A stretch of 64,000 nucleotides of DNA from Planctomycetota bacterium (GTDB taxonomy: Bacteria; Planctomycetota; UBA8742; UBA2392): contig JADLAK010000103.1 in assembly GCA_020848275.1 (NCBI GenBank), positions 95,106 to 159,105 of the forward strand, read 5' to 3'. The notes under the pieces are model-generated. The model saw only the letters and a program-made list of their open reading frames with translations. It had not been told where the DNA came from and ran no database searches. Shown in pieces: positions 33,772 through 41,513 of the stretch. The position numbers and the translations under genes were made by a program. The stretch's first letter is position 1, and each line of letters begins with the position of its first letter.

Positions 33772-34524
33772 TTACTTGGCGTTGCGGCGGTGGAGGACGG
33801 CAATCGGGTCATCGGGCGTTTCGCTGACGAGTTCGAGCTTGCCGTCGCGCAGCGCAAACACGCGCGACCAGCACGCGCCCTCGCCGCGGCGCCAGACACT
33901 GACGATTTCCTGCGCGCCATCGGCGTTGGCGTCGACGGTGAAAACGTTCTGGAGCTGTTCGCCTGCCGGCGCGGTGTAGGTCGAGAGCGGCGTTGCGCCG
34001 ACTTCGCCGGCGGCGTCGAAAATATTGAGCGATACACTCAGGTCCTCAGCAGCGCGCGCCACGCAGATGACGCCCGAGGGAAAACGTGCGGCGTCGGGAC
34101 GGCACAGTGTCGCCCCCAAGGCGGATTCGTCGATGGCAAAGGGGCGCGCCGCGGGCTCTTCCCTGGGAATGTCGACGGTGCTTGCCGCGGGCGCGGGCGG
34201 CGCGATCTCGGCGTCAACGGCAAGCGGGATGCGGATCAGGCGGCCCGACAGCAAGCCTTCGCCTTCCTTGATACTGTTGGCGGCCGCAATTTCGGGCCAG
34301 CGGCGCGATGAACCGTAGAAGCGATCGGCTAAAGCCCACAGCGTGTCGCCGGGAGCGACGCGGTACAGGATTTCTTTGCGCTGGAGGTCGACCTGCACGC
34401 TCGTGACGCTCGACGTAGGGCTTGCAGCGGCATCGGTCATGCCGTCGAGACCAAGCTTGATCAGGAGGATTGAGCCCGTGAGCAGGACAAAACCGACCAG
34501 CACGGTGAGGATAGTGTTGCGCAT
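33772..34524 (-). CDS. LysM-domain protein with N-terminal membrane anchor
   Basis: A 250-residue protein. The head MRNTILTVLVGFVLLTGSIL is a membrane anchor or uncleaved signal. A LysM domain follows near residues 53-98: YRVAPGDTLWALADRFYGSS, RWPEIAAANSI, then RLIRIPL. LysM binds N-acetylglucosamine in peptidoglycan, so the protein probably faces the wall. The C-terminal half is beta-rich without a catalytic motif. Upstream it is separated from the 34801 gene by a terminator. Confidence 0.8.
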   Translation of the reverse strand: MRNTILTVLVGFVLLTGSILLIKLGLDGMTDAAASPTSSVTSVQVDLQRKEILYRVAPGDTLWALADRFYGSSRRWPEIAAANSIKEGEGLLSGRLIRIPLAVDAEIAPPAPAASTVDIPREEPAARPFAIDESALGATLCRPDAARFPSGVICVARAAEDLSVSLNIFDAAGEVGATPLSTYTAPAGEQLQNVFTVDANADGAQEIVSVWRRGEGACWSRVFALRDGKLELVSETPDDPIAVLHRRNAK

Positions 34525-34685
34525 GTTAATTCCGAGGAGAGCGAAGCCGGCACAGGACAGTGTCGGTAATCCTTTGTCGGATGAAGGCTTGTAGAAAGTT
34601 GAGAGAAAATCGCGAGGCGGGCGCCTTGCGCAATGATTTTTCTCTGCGCTGAAACACGAAAGGTTGGAAGCCCGCGCCACACAAT

Positions 34686-34716
34686 CAAACGCCCCCGCGT
34701 GATCGCGGGGGCGAGT
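34686..34716 (-). terminator. Intrinsic terminator after the 34801 gene
   Basis: On the minus strand CGCCCCCGCG / CGCGGGGGCG (34690-34713), a perfect 10-bp stem with a 4-base loop, is followed by TTTGATTGT. The rest of the 276-base gap (34525-34800) shows no gene. Confidence 0.75.
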
Positions 34717-34800
34717 AATCCGATAGAAACTTTGTCTGGGCGAAGGAGAAGAAGAAGGCGCGGGCGGGAGCTGAGGGAGCCCCTCGCCCAGACGAGTGAA

Positions 34801-35205
34801 CTAGAGTTCCGGCGCAACGACGTTCTGCAGCGCCTGAACTTCGTGGACAAGCCACGCGGTGATGTCGTCGAGAGACTGGTCCGCTTCGTTGAGCGGGCCG
34901 TCCACATATACGGTTTCGATGTTGAAGCGCTTCTGGAGGTTCAGTACGCCCTGGTTGAAAATCGCGTTGGCCTGGTTCACCAGGCTGCGCGCGAGCAGAC
35001 CGTCGACTGGTGCTGCGCTGTCAACCAGCGCGCGATAGGCGTTGATGTGCTGGAACACCTCGTCCAGCCGCACGCGCACGTCGGTGGTGATTGGCGCGCG
35101 CGCGGGGGCGCCGGCAATGGCGTCATGCCGGCCACTCGGGGGCTGGCCCCAATCGATGGTGAGGAGGCGTTCAGAAACCTGGCGTTCCGTTTTTGTGGCG
35201 GGCAT
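34801..35205 (-). CDS. Small protein of unknown function with a strong promoter
   Basis: A 134-residue acidic protein from the ATG at 35205 (CGGAG upstream). It appears helical, with DVRVRLDEVFQHINAYRALV and LDDITAWLVHEVQALQNV. No signal, membrane segment or family recognised. It is a single-gene unit: an excellent promoter 60 bases upstream and a terminator downstream suggest high expression. Confidence 0.6.
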   Translation of the reverse strand: MPATKTERQVSERLLTIDWGQPPSGRHDAIAGAPARAPITTDVRVRLDEVFQHINAYRALVDSAAPVDGLLARSLVNQANAIFNQGVLNLQKRFNIETVYVDGPLNEADQSLDDITAWLVHEVQALQNVVAPEL

Positions 35206-35263
35206 TGGGGCTCCGTAGCGGAGTGTGGTTTAAAGTGAGATTGAGTTGGGTGTCGCTGAGTAG

Positions 35264-35292
35264 TATATACTTCATAGTTTACGAAACGTCAA
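35264..35292 (-). promoter_or_regulatory. Strong sigma70 promoter of the 34801 gene
   Basis: On the minus strand TTGACG (35287-35292) and TATATA (35264-35269) are exactly 17 bases apart: five of six matches at -35 and four at -10, in an AT-rich stretch that stands out from the GC-rich surroundings. Confidence 0.6.
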
Positions 35293-35299
35293 TTATAAT
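35271..35299 (+). promoter_or_regulatory. Opposed promoter with a consensus TATAAT
   Basis: TTCATA (35271-35276) and a perfect TATAAT (35294-35299) are 17 bases apart on the plus strand and overlap the minus promoter. It would drive transcription into the folded region at 35306-35512. Confidence 0.45.
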
Positions 35300-35305
35300 T
35301 CGACG

Positions 35306-35512
35306 GCGCAAATCAAGTTTTTTGAAGGGGTTGCGTCAGAAGCCAGAAAAACTACTGGTCGTAGGACGCAGGATTTAAACCCCATTTGATAGTGGTTGAT
35401 AACTGGCAACCGTGTGTCGCCGCGTAGCTAAGGCGTGTCCTCTTTGCAAAACCTTTGGCGCGTAACAAAGTCGCGGTCCGAAGTGCTAAGTCAAGATGGC
35501 TTAGCTACGCGA
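35306..35512 (+). ncRNA. Possible structured RNA in a 412-base gap
   Basis: Downstream of the TATAAT promoter, a chain of stems is visible: GGGGT/ACCCC (35327, 35379) stacked on TGCGTC/GACGCA (35332, 35365) with CCAG/CTGG inside; GGTTG/CAACC (35394, 35407); and a 12-bp stem CGCGTAGCTAAG / CTTAGCTACGCG (35421-35432, 35500-35511). The last right arm can also pair with GCTAAG at 35485, giving two exclusive folds. There is no T-run terminator and no open frame of note. It matches no RNA family I can recall; the last stem may instead be a repeat. Confidence 0.3.
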
Positions 35513-35537
35513 TTAACATCGGCGCAGGCCGACTCCC

Positions 35538-35565
35538 TTGCGTGTCGCGCCGCGCGTGCTATCTT
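35538..35565 (+). promoter_or_regulatory. Promoter of the small basic protein gene
   Basis: TTGCGT (35538-35543) and TATCTT (35560-35565) are 16 bases apart, giving a leader of about 45 bases before the ATG at 35618. Confidence 0.5.
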
Positions 35566-35617
35566 TTCGCGCCCTTGAGCGGGATTTGCCGCCAGCAAAC
35601 AGAAATGAAGGTTCGAC

Positions 35618-35794
35618 ATGTCACGCCACGCGTCACTCAAAGTCAGCGCCCTCGGCAACCAGAACCGCAGCGTCCTCAAGCGCTCGGAACGTCTCGACAT
35701 CCTGAAGTTTGAGCGCCGCTGGAAAGACGGCGACAACGTCACCGGCCTGCCCAAGACCAAGATCCCGAACAAGGTGAAGGCGAAGAAGAAGTAG
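35618..35794 (+). CDS. Small basic protein of the PVC group
   Basis: A 58-residue, strongly basic protein: MSRHASLKVSALGNQNRS, then VLKRSERLDILKFERRW, TGLPKTKIPNK and a KVKAKKK tail. The SLK...RNVL-RSER...LK...RW...V-GLPK-K pattern is that of the 'small basic protein' family restricted to Planctomycetes, Verrucomicrobia and Chlamydiae, recognised here from memory. It is thought to act with nucleic acid or ribosomes, but its function is not established. The gene has its own promoter and terminator, and AAGG lies ahead of the ATG. Confidence 0.88.
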   Translation: MSRHASLKVSALGNQNRSVLKRSERLDILKFERRWKDGDNVTGLPKTKIPNKVKAKKK

Positions 35795-35816
35795 TCCGAC
35801 AGCCCACATTTCACAC

Positions 35817-35848
35817 GAACCGGCCCGCGCGGCCGGTTCGCTTTTCCC
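35817..35848 (+). terminator. Terminator of the small basic protein gene
   Basis: CGAACCGGCC / GGCCGGTTCG with a 4-base loop, followed by CTTTTCCCC, 23 bases beyond the stop. Confidence 0.8.
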
Positions 35849-35911
35849 CAGTGATTACACAATCAAACACGAGGGTTGACCGCGACGCGGCGCGCCGACA
35901 ATCTACGCCAC

Positions 35912-37498
35912 ATGCCCATTTACGGCGTGATTGACGTAGGCAGCAACGCGATCAAGCTCAAGATCGCGCGCTGCGAACCGCCCAACCAGATTGAAATCCT
36001 TTGCGACGAACGCGAACCCGTGCGAATGGGCTCGGGCGTTTTCCGCGGCAAGGCCATCCACAAGGAAGTCATCGACGCCGCCGCAAATGCGCTCAAGCGT
36101 TTCCGCAAGTTGTTCTCCAGCCACAAGGTCGAGATGTTCCGCGCGGTCGCGACCTCGGCCATGCGCGAAGCCCCCAACCGCATCGCCGTGCAGGCTGAAC
36201 TCGCCGAGCGCAGCGGCATCGAGCTTGAAATCATCAGCGGCAGCGAAGAAGCGCGCCTGATCCAGATCGGGACATCCCTCGACGTCGGCCACGTGACGGG
36301 CAGCGTGCTGTTTGTCGACATCGGCGGCGGCTCGTGCGAACTTTCGGTACGCGAACGCGGCCAGCTCAAGGAACTCTGCAGCCTCGCGCTCGGCGCCGTG
36401 CGCTTGACCGAAAATTTCATCCACGGCGACCCCGTGAGCGGCGACGACCACCGCAAACTCAAGGATTTCATCTATTCCGAGTTACGCCAGAACATCGTGC
36501 CGCTGCTCAACCGCAATTACGAGCTTGCCGTCGGCACCGCGGGCACCATCAACGCCATCTGCGAAAGCATCCTGTCGCGGCGCAACCAGTACCCCAACAG
36601 CACGCCCAACGCCGTCAGCTACAGCGACATTTCGCAGTTCCATCGCCGGCTGCGCGAGTCGACCCAGGACGAGCGCATGCGGCTGCCGGGACTTTCAAGC
36701 AACCGCGCCGACATCATCGTGGCGGGCGCGGCGGTGCTGAAGTATGTGCTGAAAACGCTGAGGCTGCGGTCGCTGCGGCCCTCGCGCCGCGGCCTGCGTG
36801 ACGGCGTGCTCGTCGACCTGCTCTCGCGTTTCGCCCACGACCGCTCGCTGCAGCTCGAGCTGCACAAGTCGCGCATGAACAGCCTGATGCAGTTCGGCGA
36901 CCGCTTCGGCGTGCATCGCGAACACAGCGACCACGTCACGCGCCTGGCGCTCAGCCTCTTCGACCAGCTTCGCAACGTGCATCGCCTCACCGACGGCGAC
37001 CGCGCGCTGCTCGAGGCCGCTGGGCTGCTGCACGAGGTCGGCCGCGCCGTCAACTACGGCTCGATGCACAAACACAGCTACTACATCATCCGCAACGCCG
37101 AGCTCACGGGCTTCACGCAGGACGAAATCGAGGTCATCGCCAACGTCGCGCGTTACCACCGGCGCAGCGAACCTTCGCGCAGGCACGAAAACTTCCGCCA
37201 CCTGACCCAGGCCCAGCGCCACAGCGTGCAATGGCTCGCCGCGCTTTTGCGCGTCGCCGACGGCCTCGACCGGCACCACGACGCGCGCGTGCGCGGCGTG
37301 AAAACGTCGCTGCGCGGCGGCGTGCTGCGGCTGGAACTGGATAACGAGTACGAGGCGGAACTCGAAATCTGGTCGAGCCGCCGCAAAAGCCATTCGCTGG
37401 CCGAACTGCTGGGCCGCAAAATCGAGTATCGGGAAAAGAAGGCGCCCGAGAAAATCCTGGGCAAAGACGGCGCGCCGCTGGCGACCGCGTCTCGTTAG
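35912..37498 (+). CDS. Ppx/GppA-family phosphatase with C-terminal HD domain
   Basis: A 528-residue protein; MPIYGVIDVGSNAIKLKI at 35912 is the natural start. The actin-like Ppx/GppA fold shows the phosphate loop DVGSNAIKL, AVATSAMREA, SGSEEARL, FVDIGGGSCEL and VGTAGTINA. The C-terminal half, from about residue 330, is an HD-type domain (LLHEVGRAVNYGSMHKHSYY). The family hydrolyses inorganic polyphosphate or pppGpp; which one cannot be told here. Its stop overlaps a short frame on the other strand that follows ftsQ. Confidence 0.92.
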   Translation: MPIYGVIDVGSNAIKLKIARCEPPNQIEILCDEREPVRMGSGVFRGKAIHKEVIDAAANALKRFRKLFSSHKVEMFRAVATSAMREAPNRIAVQAELAERSGIELEIISGSEEARLIQIGTSLDVGHVTGSVLFVDIGGGSCELSVRERGQLKELCSLALGAVRLTENFIHGDPVSGDDHRKLKDFIYSELRQNIVPLLNRNYELAVGTAGTINAICESILSRRNQYPNSTPNAVSYSDISQFHRRLRESTQDERMRLPGLSSNRADIIVAGAAVLKYVLKTLRLRSLRPSRRGLRDGVLVDLLSRFAHDRSLQLELHKSRMNSLMQFGDRFGVHREHSDHVTRLALSLFDQLRNVHRLTDGDRALLEAAGLLHEVGRAVNYGSMHKHSYYIIRNAELTGFTQDEIEVIANVARYHRRSEPSRRHENFRHLTQAQRHSVQWLAALLRVADGLDRHHDARVRGVKTSLRGGVLRLELDNEYEAELEIWSSRRKSHSLAELLGRKIEYREKKAPEKILGKDGAPLATASR

Positions 37499-37641
37499 GC
37501 CGCCCGTTTGCGACGGGTTTTCTTTGTCATCGCCAACGAACGGTTGTCGTAAACATCCAATACTGCATATTCAATCCGGACAGCGAATGAGTATTCGGCT
37601 GTGAGCAGACATGACAGCTCGATAAGAACTTCGGGGCTCAT
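37495..37641 (-). CDS. Possible 48-residue protein at the end of the cell-wall operon
   Basis: Three bases after the ftsQ stop an ATG opens a 48-codon frame: MSPEVLIELSCLLTAEYSFA, VRIEYAVLDVYDNRSL, ending in a basic TKKTRRKRAA. Composition looks protein-like and the basic tail is typical of real small proteins, but the ribosome site is weak (GCGGG at -10). Its stop overlaps the convergent ppx stop. It takes the place where ftsA would stand in other phyla. Confidence 0.35.
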   Translation of the reverse strand: MSPEVLIELSCLLTAEYSFAVRIEYAVLDVYDNRSLAMTKKTRRKRAA

Positions 37642-37644
37642 TCA

Positions 37645-38715
37645 CTACCCGCGCTTGACTGACAGGTCGACCGATGCGCCCTTGAGCTTCCCGGGGTTGG
37701 CGAGTTCAACGCGCATCGCCGCAATCTTTTCATCGAGCGTCGGCTCAAGCGTGCTTGCGTGCACCGGCGGACGGCCCCACAGCAGGCTCGTGCCGGGCAA
37801 CAGTCGCCGATCGGGAATCAGCACTACGCCGCCGCCGGGGCGATAACGCACGCGGCCGCGGGCGTCGGTCTCAGCGGGCACACCGACAAGTTCCATCGCT
37901 TCGATCGGCAACACGCTGTCCATCGCGCTTTCGCGCAGCACGCGCTCCATTGAAATGGCCGCGGCGATCTCCTGGCTCTCCCAGCGTTTGCCGGTTGCAG
38001 GCGGTTCCGTCGTCACGCCGCGCACAACGCGCAGCGGCGTCAACAAGCCCGCCGTGAACGTATTGAGTTCGTCGCCGCGCTTGAGCGCGATCGGGATGCG
38101 CACTCCCTCGCCGTCAACCAGCACGTAACCGGCTTCAGTTTCGACCGCCAGCGCCGGGCGGCGCAGGTCGATCATCGGTCGCAGCTCCGCGTGCCCGCCG
38201 GCTTCACGCGGGAACCGGCGCTCAATGCGCGCAACCTTCGCGACCCAGGCGTTGCGTTCCAGCGCCGCAGCAAGTTCCGGCAGGCTGGCGTCATCGAAGC
38301 AACTGGCGGTCCCCAGCTCGCTCAATGTGAGCCGAAGGTCGGCTTCGATATCGCCGCGCAAACGAAGCGCCAACTCGGGCTTGGCCCATGTCACGTCGGC
38401 AACGAGCGCGATGCGCCCGGGATCCACATTGTACATCGGCGACGCTTCGAGATTCTTCTTCATCACCACGCATAGCCCGACCACGAGCAACATGCCGCCG
38501 CAAACGCCCGCGATGCGGCGGACGTGGATGCTGGCAAACAGCAGCTTCGCCTTTTCAGTGAACCATTCGCCCCTGGGTAGAACTTTCGCAAGTCCCGCAA
38601 ACGGGACGATGACCAACGCGGCAACGCCCGCGATCATCGACTGCACAAACGAAGACAGCGCGCCGGGCTTTCGCAGGCCGCGTGTCTTGCGACGTTTTGT
38701 TCCGTTGAGCGCCAT
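37645..38715 (-). CDS. ftsQ: Cell division protein FtsQ-like, POTRA domain
   Basis: A 356-residue protein from the ATG at 38715; the longer frame starts inside a repeat. A basic cytoplasmic head of about 65 residues and a hydrophobic patch near 27-45 precede the membrane helix near 68-85 (IAGVCGGMLLVVGLCVV). The POTRA domain with the WVAKVARIERRFPREAGGH motif (compare PWV--a-V-r-wP) and the following VLVDGEGVRIP fix the family. FtsQ recruits the divisome and links FtsK/ZipA to FtsLB. The head is longer than in proteobacteria. Placed after ddl, as in many dcw clusters. Confidence 0.8.
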   Translation of the reverse strand: MALNGTKRRKTRGLRKPGALSSFVQSMIAGVAALVIVPFAGLAKVLPRGEWFTEKAKLLFASIHVRRIAGVCGGMLLVVGLCVVMKKNLEASPMYNVDPGRIALVADVTWAKPELALRLRGDIEADLRLTLSELGTASCFDDASLPELAAALERNAWVAKVARIERRFPREAGGHAELRPMIDLRRPALAVETEAGYVLVDGEGVRIPIALKRGDELNTFTAGLLTPLRVVRGVTTEPPATGKRWESQEIAAAISMERVLRESAMDSVLPIEAMELVGVPAETDARGRVRYRPGGGVVLIPDRRLLPGTSLLWGRPPVHASTLEPTLDEKIAAMRVELANPGKLKGASVDLSVKRG

Positions 38716-38717
38716 TT

Positions 38718-38786
38718 TGGTGTCTCGTGCTGCGTGGTGCGGAATTGCGTTACGTGGCACGCAGCACGTGACACGTAACACGCCAA
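38718..38786. repeat. Simple-word hairpin (CGTGCTACG words) between ddl and ftsQ
   Basis: gtctcgtgctgcgtggtgcg on the left and cgttacgtggcacgcagcacgtgacacg on the right share the words of 4004-4062 and 40196-40274. It lies inside the operon, directly ahead of the ftsQ start. Confidence 0.6.
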
Positions 38787-39746
38787 TTACGCCGCGACAG
38801 CGCGGGTGATGCGGTCGGAAATGGGCTTGCGGCGGCGTTCCATGCTGACGTCGATCATTTCCTGCACGAGTTCGTCAAAACTCATGCCCTCGGCCGCGGC
38901 CATCTTCGGCAATAGGCTGTGGTCGGTCATGCCGGGCAGCGTGTTGACCTCAAGCACCCAGAGCTCGCCATCTTTGTCGAGCATCATGTCGACGCGCGAA
39001 TAGCCGTGGCAGCGCAGCGCGTGGTGCGCGCGCTTGGCGTAGTGCTGCGCCATCTTGGCCGTAGGGCCTGGCAGTTCGGGATTAACGACGTAGCGCGTCT
39101 TGCTGTCGCTGGCGTATTTCGCATCGAAATCGAAGAAGCTGGCATCGGCCACGACTTCGCACACCGGCAGCGCGCGCTCGCCCAGCACCCCCACCGTCAA
39201 TTCGCGCCCGACAATCGCCTTCTCGATCAGCACGCGGGAGCTCAACATAAACGCGCGGTCCAGCGCGGAGTCCGCCCTCTCAATGTCGTGGACAATCGAG
39301 ACGCCGATGCTCGAGCCCTGGTTCGTCGGTTTGATCGCCAGCGGCAAGCCAATGCGCCGGGCCATCCTGCGAACCCTGTAGCGCGCATCGAACTGCTCGG
39401 CGACTTCGCTCGGCGGCGTAGGCACGCGCTGGGCGATAAACTCTGACTTCGCGAGTTCCTTGTCCATCGCCAGGCGGCTCGCGATCGGGCCGCTCCCGCT
39501 ATAGGCGAGTTTGCGAGCCTCGAGTTTGCTCTGGATGGTGCCGTCTTCGCCCTCGCCGCCGTGGAGACAGATGAAGACGAAGTCGGGCTTGACGTTGTCG
39601 AGTTCACGCAACTCGCTGTCGCACACATCGACGGGGATGACCGTGTGGCCGATGCGTTCAAGCGCCGCGTGGACGGCGTTGCCGGAATTCAGGCTGACTT
39701 CACGTTCAGTGGAGGTGCCGCCCAGGAGCAGTGCGATGCGAAGCAT
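38787..39746 (-). CDS. ddl: D-alanine--D-alanine ligase
   Basis: A 319-residue ATP-grasp enzyme. The opening LRIALLLGGTSTEREVSLNS, HGGEGEDGTIQ near residue 61, the Ser-loop NQGSSIGVSIV near 145, and the closing EVNTLPGMTDHSLLPKMA with the metal-binding Asn are all standard. It makes the D-Ala-D-Ala end of the peptidoglycan stem peptide. It is part of the minus-strand cell-wall operon, 8 bases after the PilZ-like gene. Confidence 0.97.
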   Translation of the reverse strand: MLRIALLLGGTSTEREVSLNSGNAVHAALERIGHTVIPVDVCDSELRELDNVKPDFVFICLHGGEGEDGTIQSKLEARKLAYSGSGPIASRLAMDKELAKSEFIAQRVPTPPSEVAEQFDARYRVRRMARRIGLPLAIKPTNQGSSIGVSIVHDIERADSALDRAFMLSSRVLIEKAIVGRELTVGVLGERALPVCEVVADASFFDFDAKYASDSKTRYVVNPELPGPTAKMAQHYAKRAHHALRCHGYSRVDMMLDKDGELWVLEVNTLPGMTDHSLLPKMAAAEGMSFDELVQEMIDVSMERRRKPISDRITRAVAA

Positions 39747-39754
39747 GTTCTATC

Positions 39755-40144
39755 CTAGAGTTTGACGTATAGGCCGTCGAAGCGAAGCGCGAGGTTGGCG
39801 CTGCTGGTGGCAAAGCGCAGGGGCAGGCCGTAGGCGGCAAGGCCCTCGAACTCGCCGCCGGTCACCTTGAAGCTGATGTTGAAATCGCCGTCGGGCCAGA
39901 AGCCCTCCGTGAATTTAATCGAGCCGAGCTGGGCGCCGCCGGGCGAATAATCAACCAAGAGCGCGGTGCCGCGTGCGACGGGCTCGGTTCCGCCGGCGTA
40001 TAGCGCGAAGTGCACGCGCTGGCTCGTCGGTTCACGGCGAAACTCGCGACGGCAGGAAATTTCCGGGTCGTTCTTCTTTGCTGCGACACGGGCTCGCGCC
40101 CGCGTCTTCATGATTGTGTCGATGGTCTGGCGATGTTCCGACAT
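39755..40144 (-). CDS. PilZ-like domain protein inside the cell-wall operon
   Basis: A 129-residue protein from the ATG at 40144. A basic head is followed by SCRREFRREPTSQRVHFAL and VDYSPGGAQLG; the R-x-x-x-R and D-x-S-x-x-G pattern is that of PilZ domains, which bind cyclic di-GMP. A C-terminal strand region closes the barrel. Presence between murB and ddl suggests that wall synthesis or division is tied to second-messenger state, which is inference. Confidence 0.6.
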   Translation of the reverse strand: MSEHRQTIDTIMKTRARARVAAKKNDPEISCRREFRREPTSQRVHFALYAGGTEPVARGTALLVDYSPGGAQLGSIKFTEGFWPDGDFNISFKVTGGEFEGLAAYGLPLRFATSSANLALRFDGLYVKL

Positions 40145-40195
40145 TGCCGCTCTCCGTCGGTGTTTCACGTACTGCAGTTTTCAGGTTTCTGTTCG

Positions 40196-40274
40196 CGCCG
40201 GCGCAGTCCGGCGGGAACGTGCTACGTGTTTCGCAACTCCCGTAGAACGTCACACGTAGCACGTTTCACGTAGC
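40196..40274. repeat. Simple-word hairpin (CGTGCTACGTG words)
   Basis: cgtgctacgtgtttcgcaac on the left pairs with cacacgtagcacgtttcacg on the right. It occupies the gap between two genes of the cell-wall operon, like 38718-38786. Confidence 0.65.
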
Positions 40275-40568
40275 TTAGGCGATGGCCTTGATCGGCTGGG
40301 CCTTCTGCGCATCAACAAAGGACGTCTTCTTTTCCATCGTCGCGCCCATTGGCTTGCGGCCGCGGAACTGGCTGACGCGATCGTACTCTTCGAGGAAGAT
40401 CTCGATCGTGCTCACGATGTTGTCGAAGTCCTGGCGGGACATGCGCACCTCGTCGCCCTCGCACAGTTGCAGTTCACCCGCGAGATAACCGCGCAGGATG
40501 CGCAGCGGCTGCAGCTTGCGGAAGATGAACTCGTCCAAAGATACGCTCTTGTCTTTTTCCATGGCCAT
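40275..40568 (-). CDS. Small protein of unknown function in the cell-wall operon
   Basis: A 97-residue protein with AAAGGG ahead of its ATG. The first 70 residues (SLDEFIFRKLQPLRILRGYL, QDFDNIVSTIEIFLEEYDRV) should be helical; the tail is basic. No family recognised. It starts 45 bases after murB and precedes the PilZ-like gene, so it may belong to the same regulatory insertion. Confidence 0.6.
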   Translation of the reverse strand: MAMEKDKSVSLDEFIFRKLQPLRILRGYLAGELQLCEGDEVRMSRQDFDNIVSTIEIFLEEYDRVSQFRGRKPMGATMEKKTSFVDAQKAQPIKAIA

Positions 40569-40613
40569 GACGCCCTTTCAGATAACGCGGGCGCTTTGCC
40601 CGCTTCGTTTTCA

Positions 40614-41513
40614 CTACGCCGCCACGCGCGGCCAGATTTGAACCTCGGGCGACAGCTCCACACCGTGGGCTGTCCTGACGCGCTCTTTCACAAGCGACAT
40701 CAACCCAGTCACGTCATCGGCAGTTGCGCCGCCAAGATTGACAACAAAGTTCCCGTGCTGCTCAGACACCCGCGCCGAGCCGACCTGCAGGCCTTTGCAG
40801 CCCGCGAGGTCGATCAACTTCCCGGCGCTTTGCCCCTTCGGGTTCTTGAACGCACATCCCGCACTGTGCGCGCTGTACGGTTGCACCGCTAGTTTCTCCG
40901 CGTGGATACAACGCGCGCGTTCCTTCAACTGCGCCGCATTGCCGGTCGCGCCGCCGATCACGGCCTGCAGCACGATGCCGCGCGTCAGGCTCGAGTGCCG
41001 GTACTGGAAGTCGATTTCTTCGCGATACAGGTACTGCACGCGATTTTCCGGCGTGATCCAGGTGACGCAGTCGACGAACCGGCCGATCTCGGCATAGCGC
41101 CCGCCCGCGTTCATCGCCAGCGCGCCGCCGACGCTGCCGGGAATTCCCGCCAGGCCCTCGGGCCCCGCGATGCCCGCGCCCGCACAGGTTGCGACCAGCG
41201 TGTTCAGCGCCGCACCCGCCTGCACCAGCACCTTCTGGCCGAACACTTCCACGCCCTTCATCTGTTTCAGGTTCAGCACCAGGCCCGGCACGCCTGTGTC
41301 CGCGATCAGCAGGTTGCTGCCACCGCCAATCACGTGCAGCGGCATGTTCGCGGCGCGGCAGGCCTCAAGCGCGTCGCACACATCGCGCAGGCCGCGCGCC
41401 TCGAGGTAAAACTGTGCATTGCCGCCGACGCGCAGCGTCGTGAGCGGCGCCAGGGGGCGCTGCTCGGCAATCCGCGAACGTACACGCGATGGAAATGCGC
41501 TTAGGATGCTCAT
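40614..41513 (-). CDS. murB: UDP-N-acetylenolpyruvoylglucosamine reductase
   Basis: A 299-residue flavoenzyme. FAD-binding LTTLRVGGNAQFYLEA, VIGGGSNLLIADTG near residue 60, GIPGSVGGALAMNAGGRYAE near 123, the active-site YRHSSL and the closing Glu region EQHGNFVVNLGGA are intact; the Ser of GCAFKNP marks the catalytic proton donor. It reduces the enolpyruvyl ether to UDP-MurNAc. Its ATG overlaps the murC stop (ATGA). Confidence 0.96.
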   Translation of the reverse strand: MSILSAFPSRVRSRIAEQRPLAPLTTLRVGGNAQFYLEARGLRDVCDALEACRAANMPLHVIGGGSNLLIADTGVPGLVLNLKQMKGVEVFGQKVLVQAGAALNTLVATCAGAGIAGPEGLAGIPGSVGGALAMNAGGRYAEIGRFVDCVTWITPENRVQYLYREEIDFQYRHSSLTRGIVLQAVIGGATGNAAQLKERARCIHAEKLAVQPYSAHSAGCAFKNPKGQSAGKLIDLAGCKGLQVGSARVSEQHGNFVVNLGGATADDVTGLMSLVKERVRTAHGVELSPEVQIWPRVAA

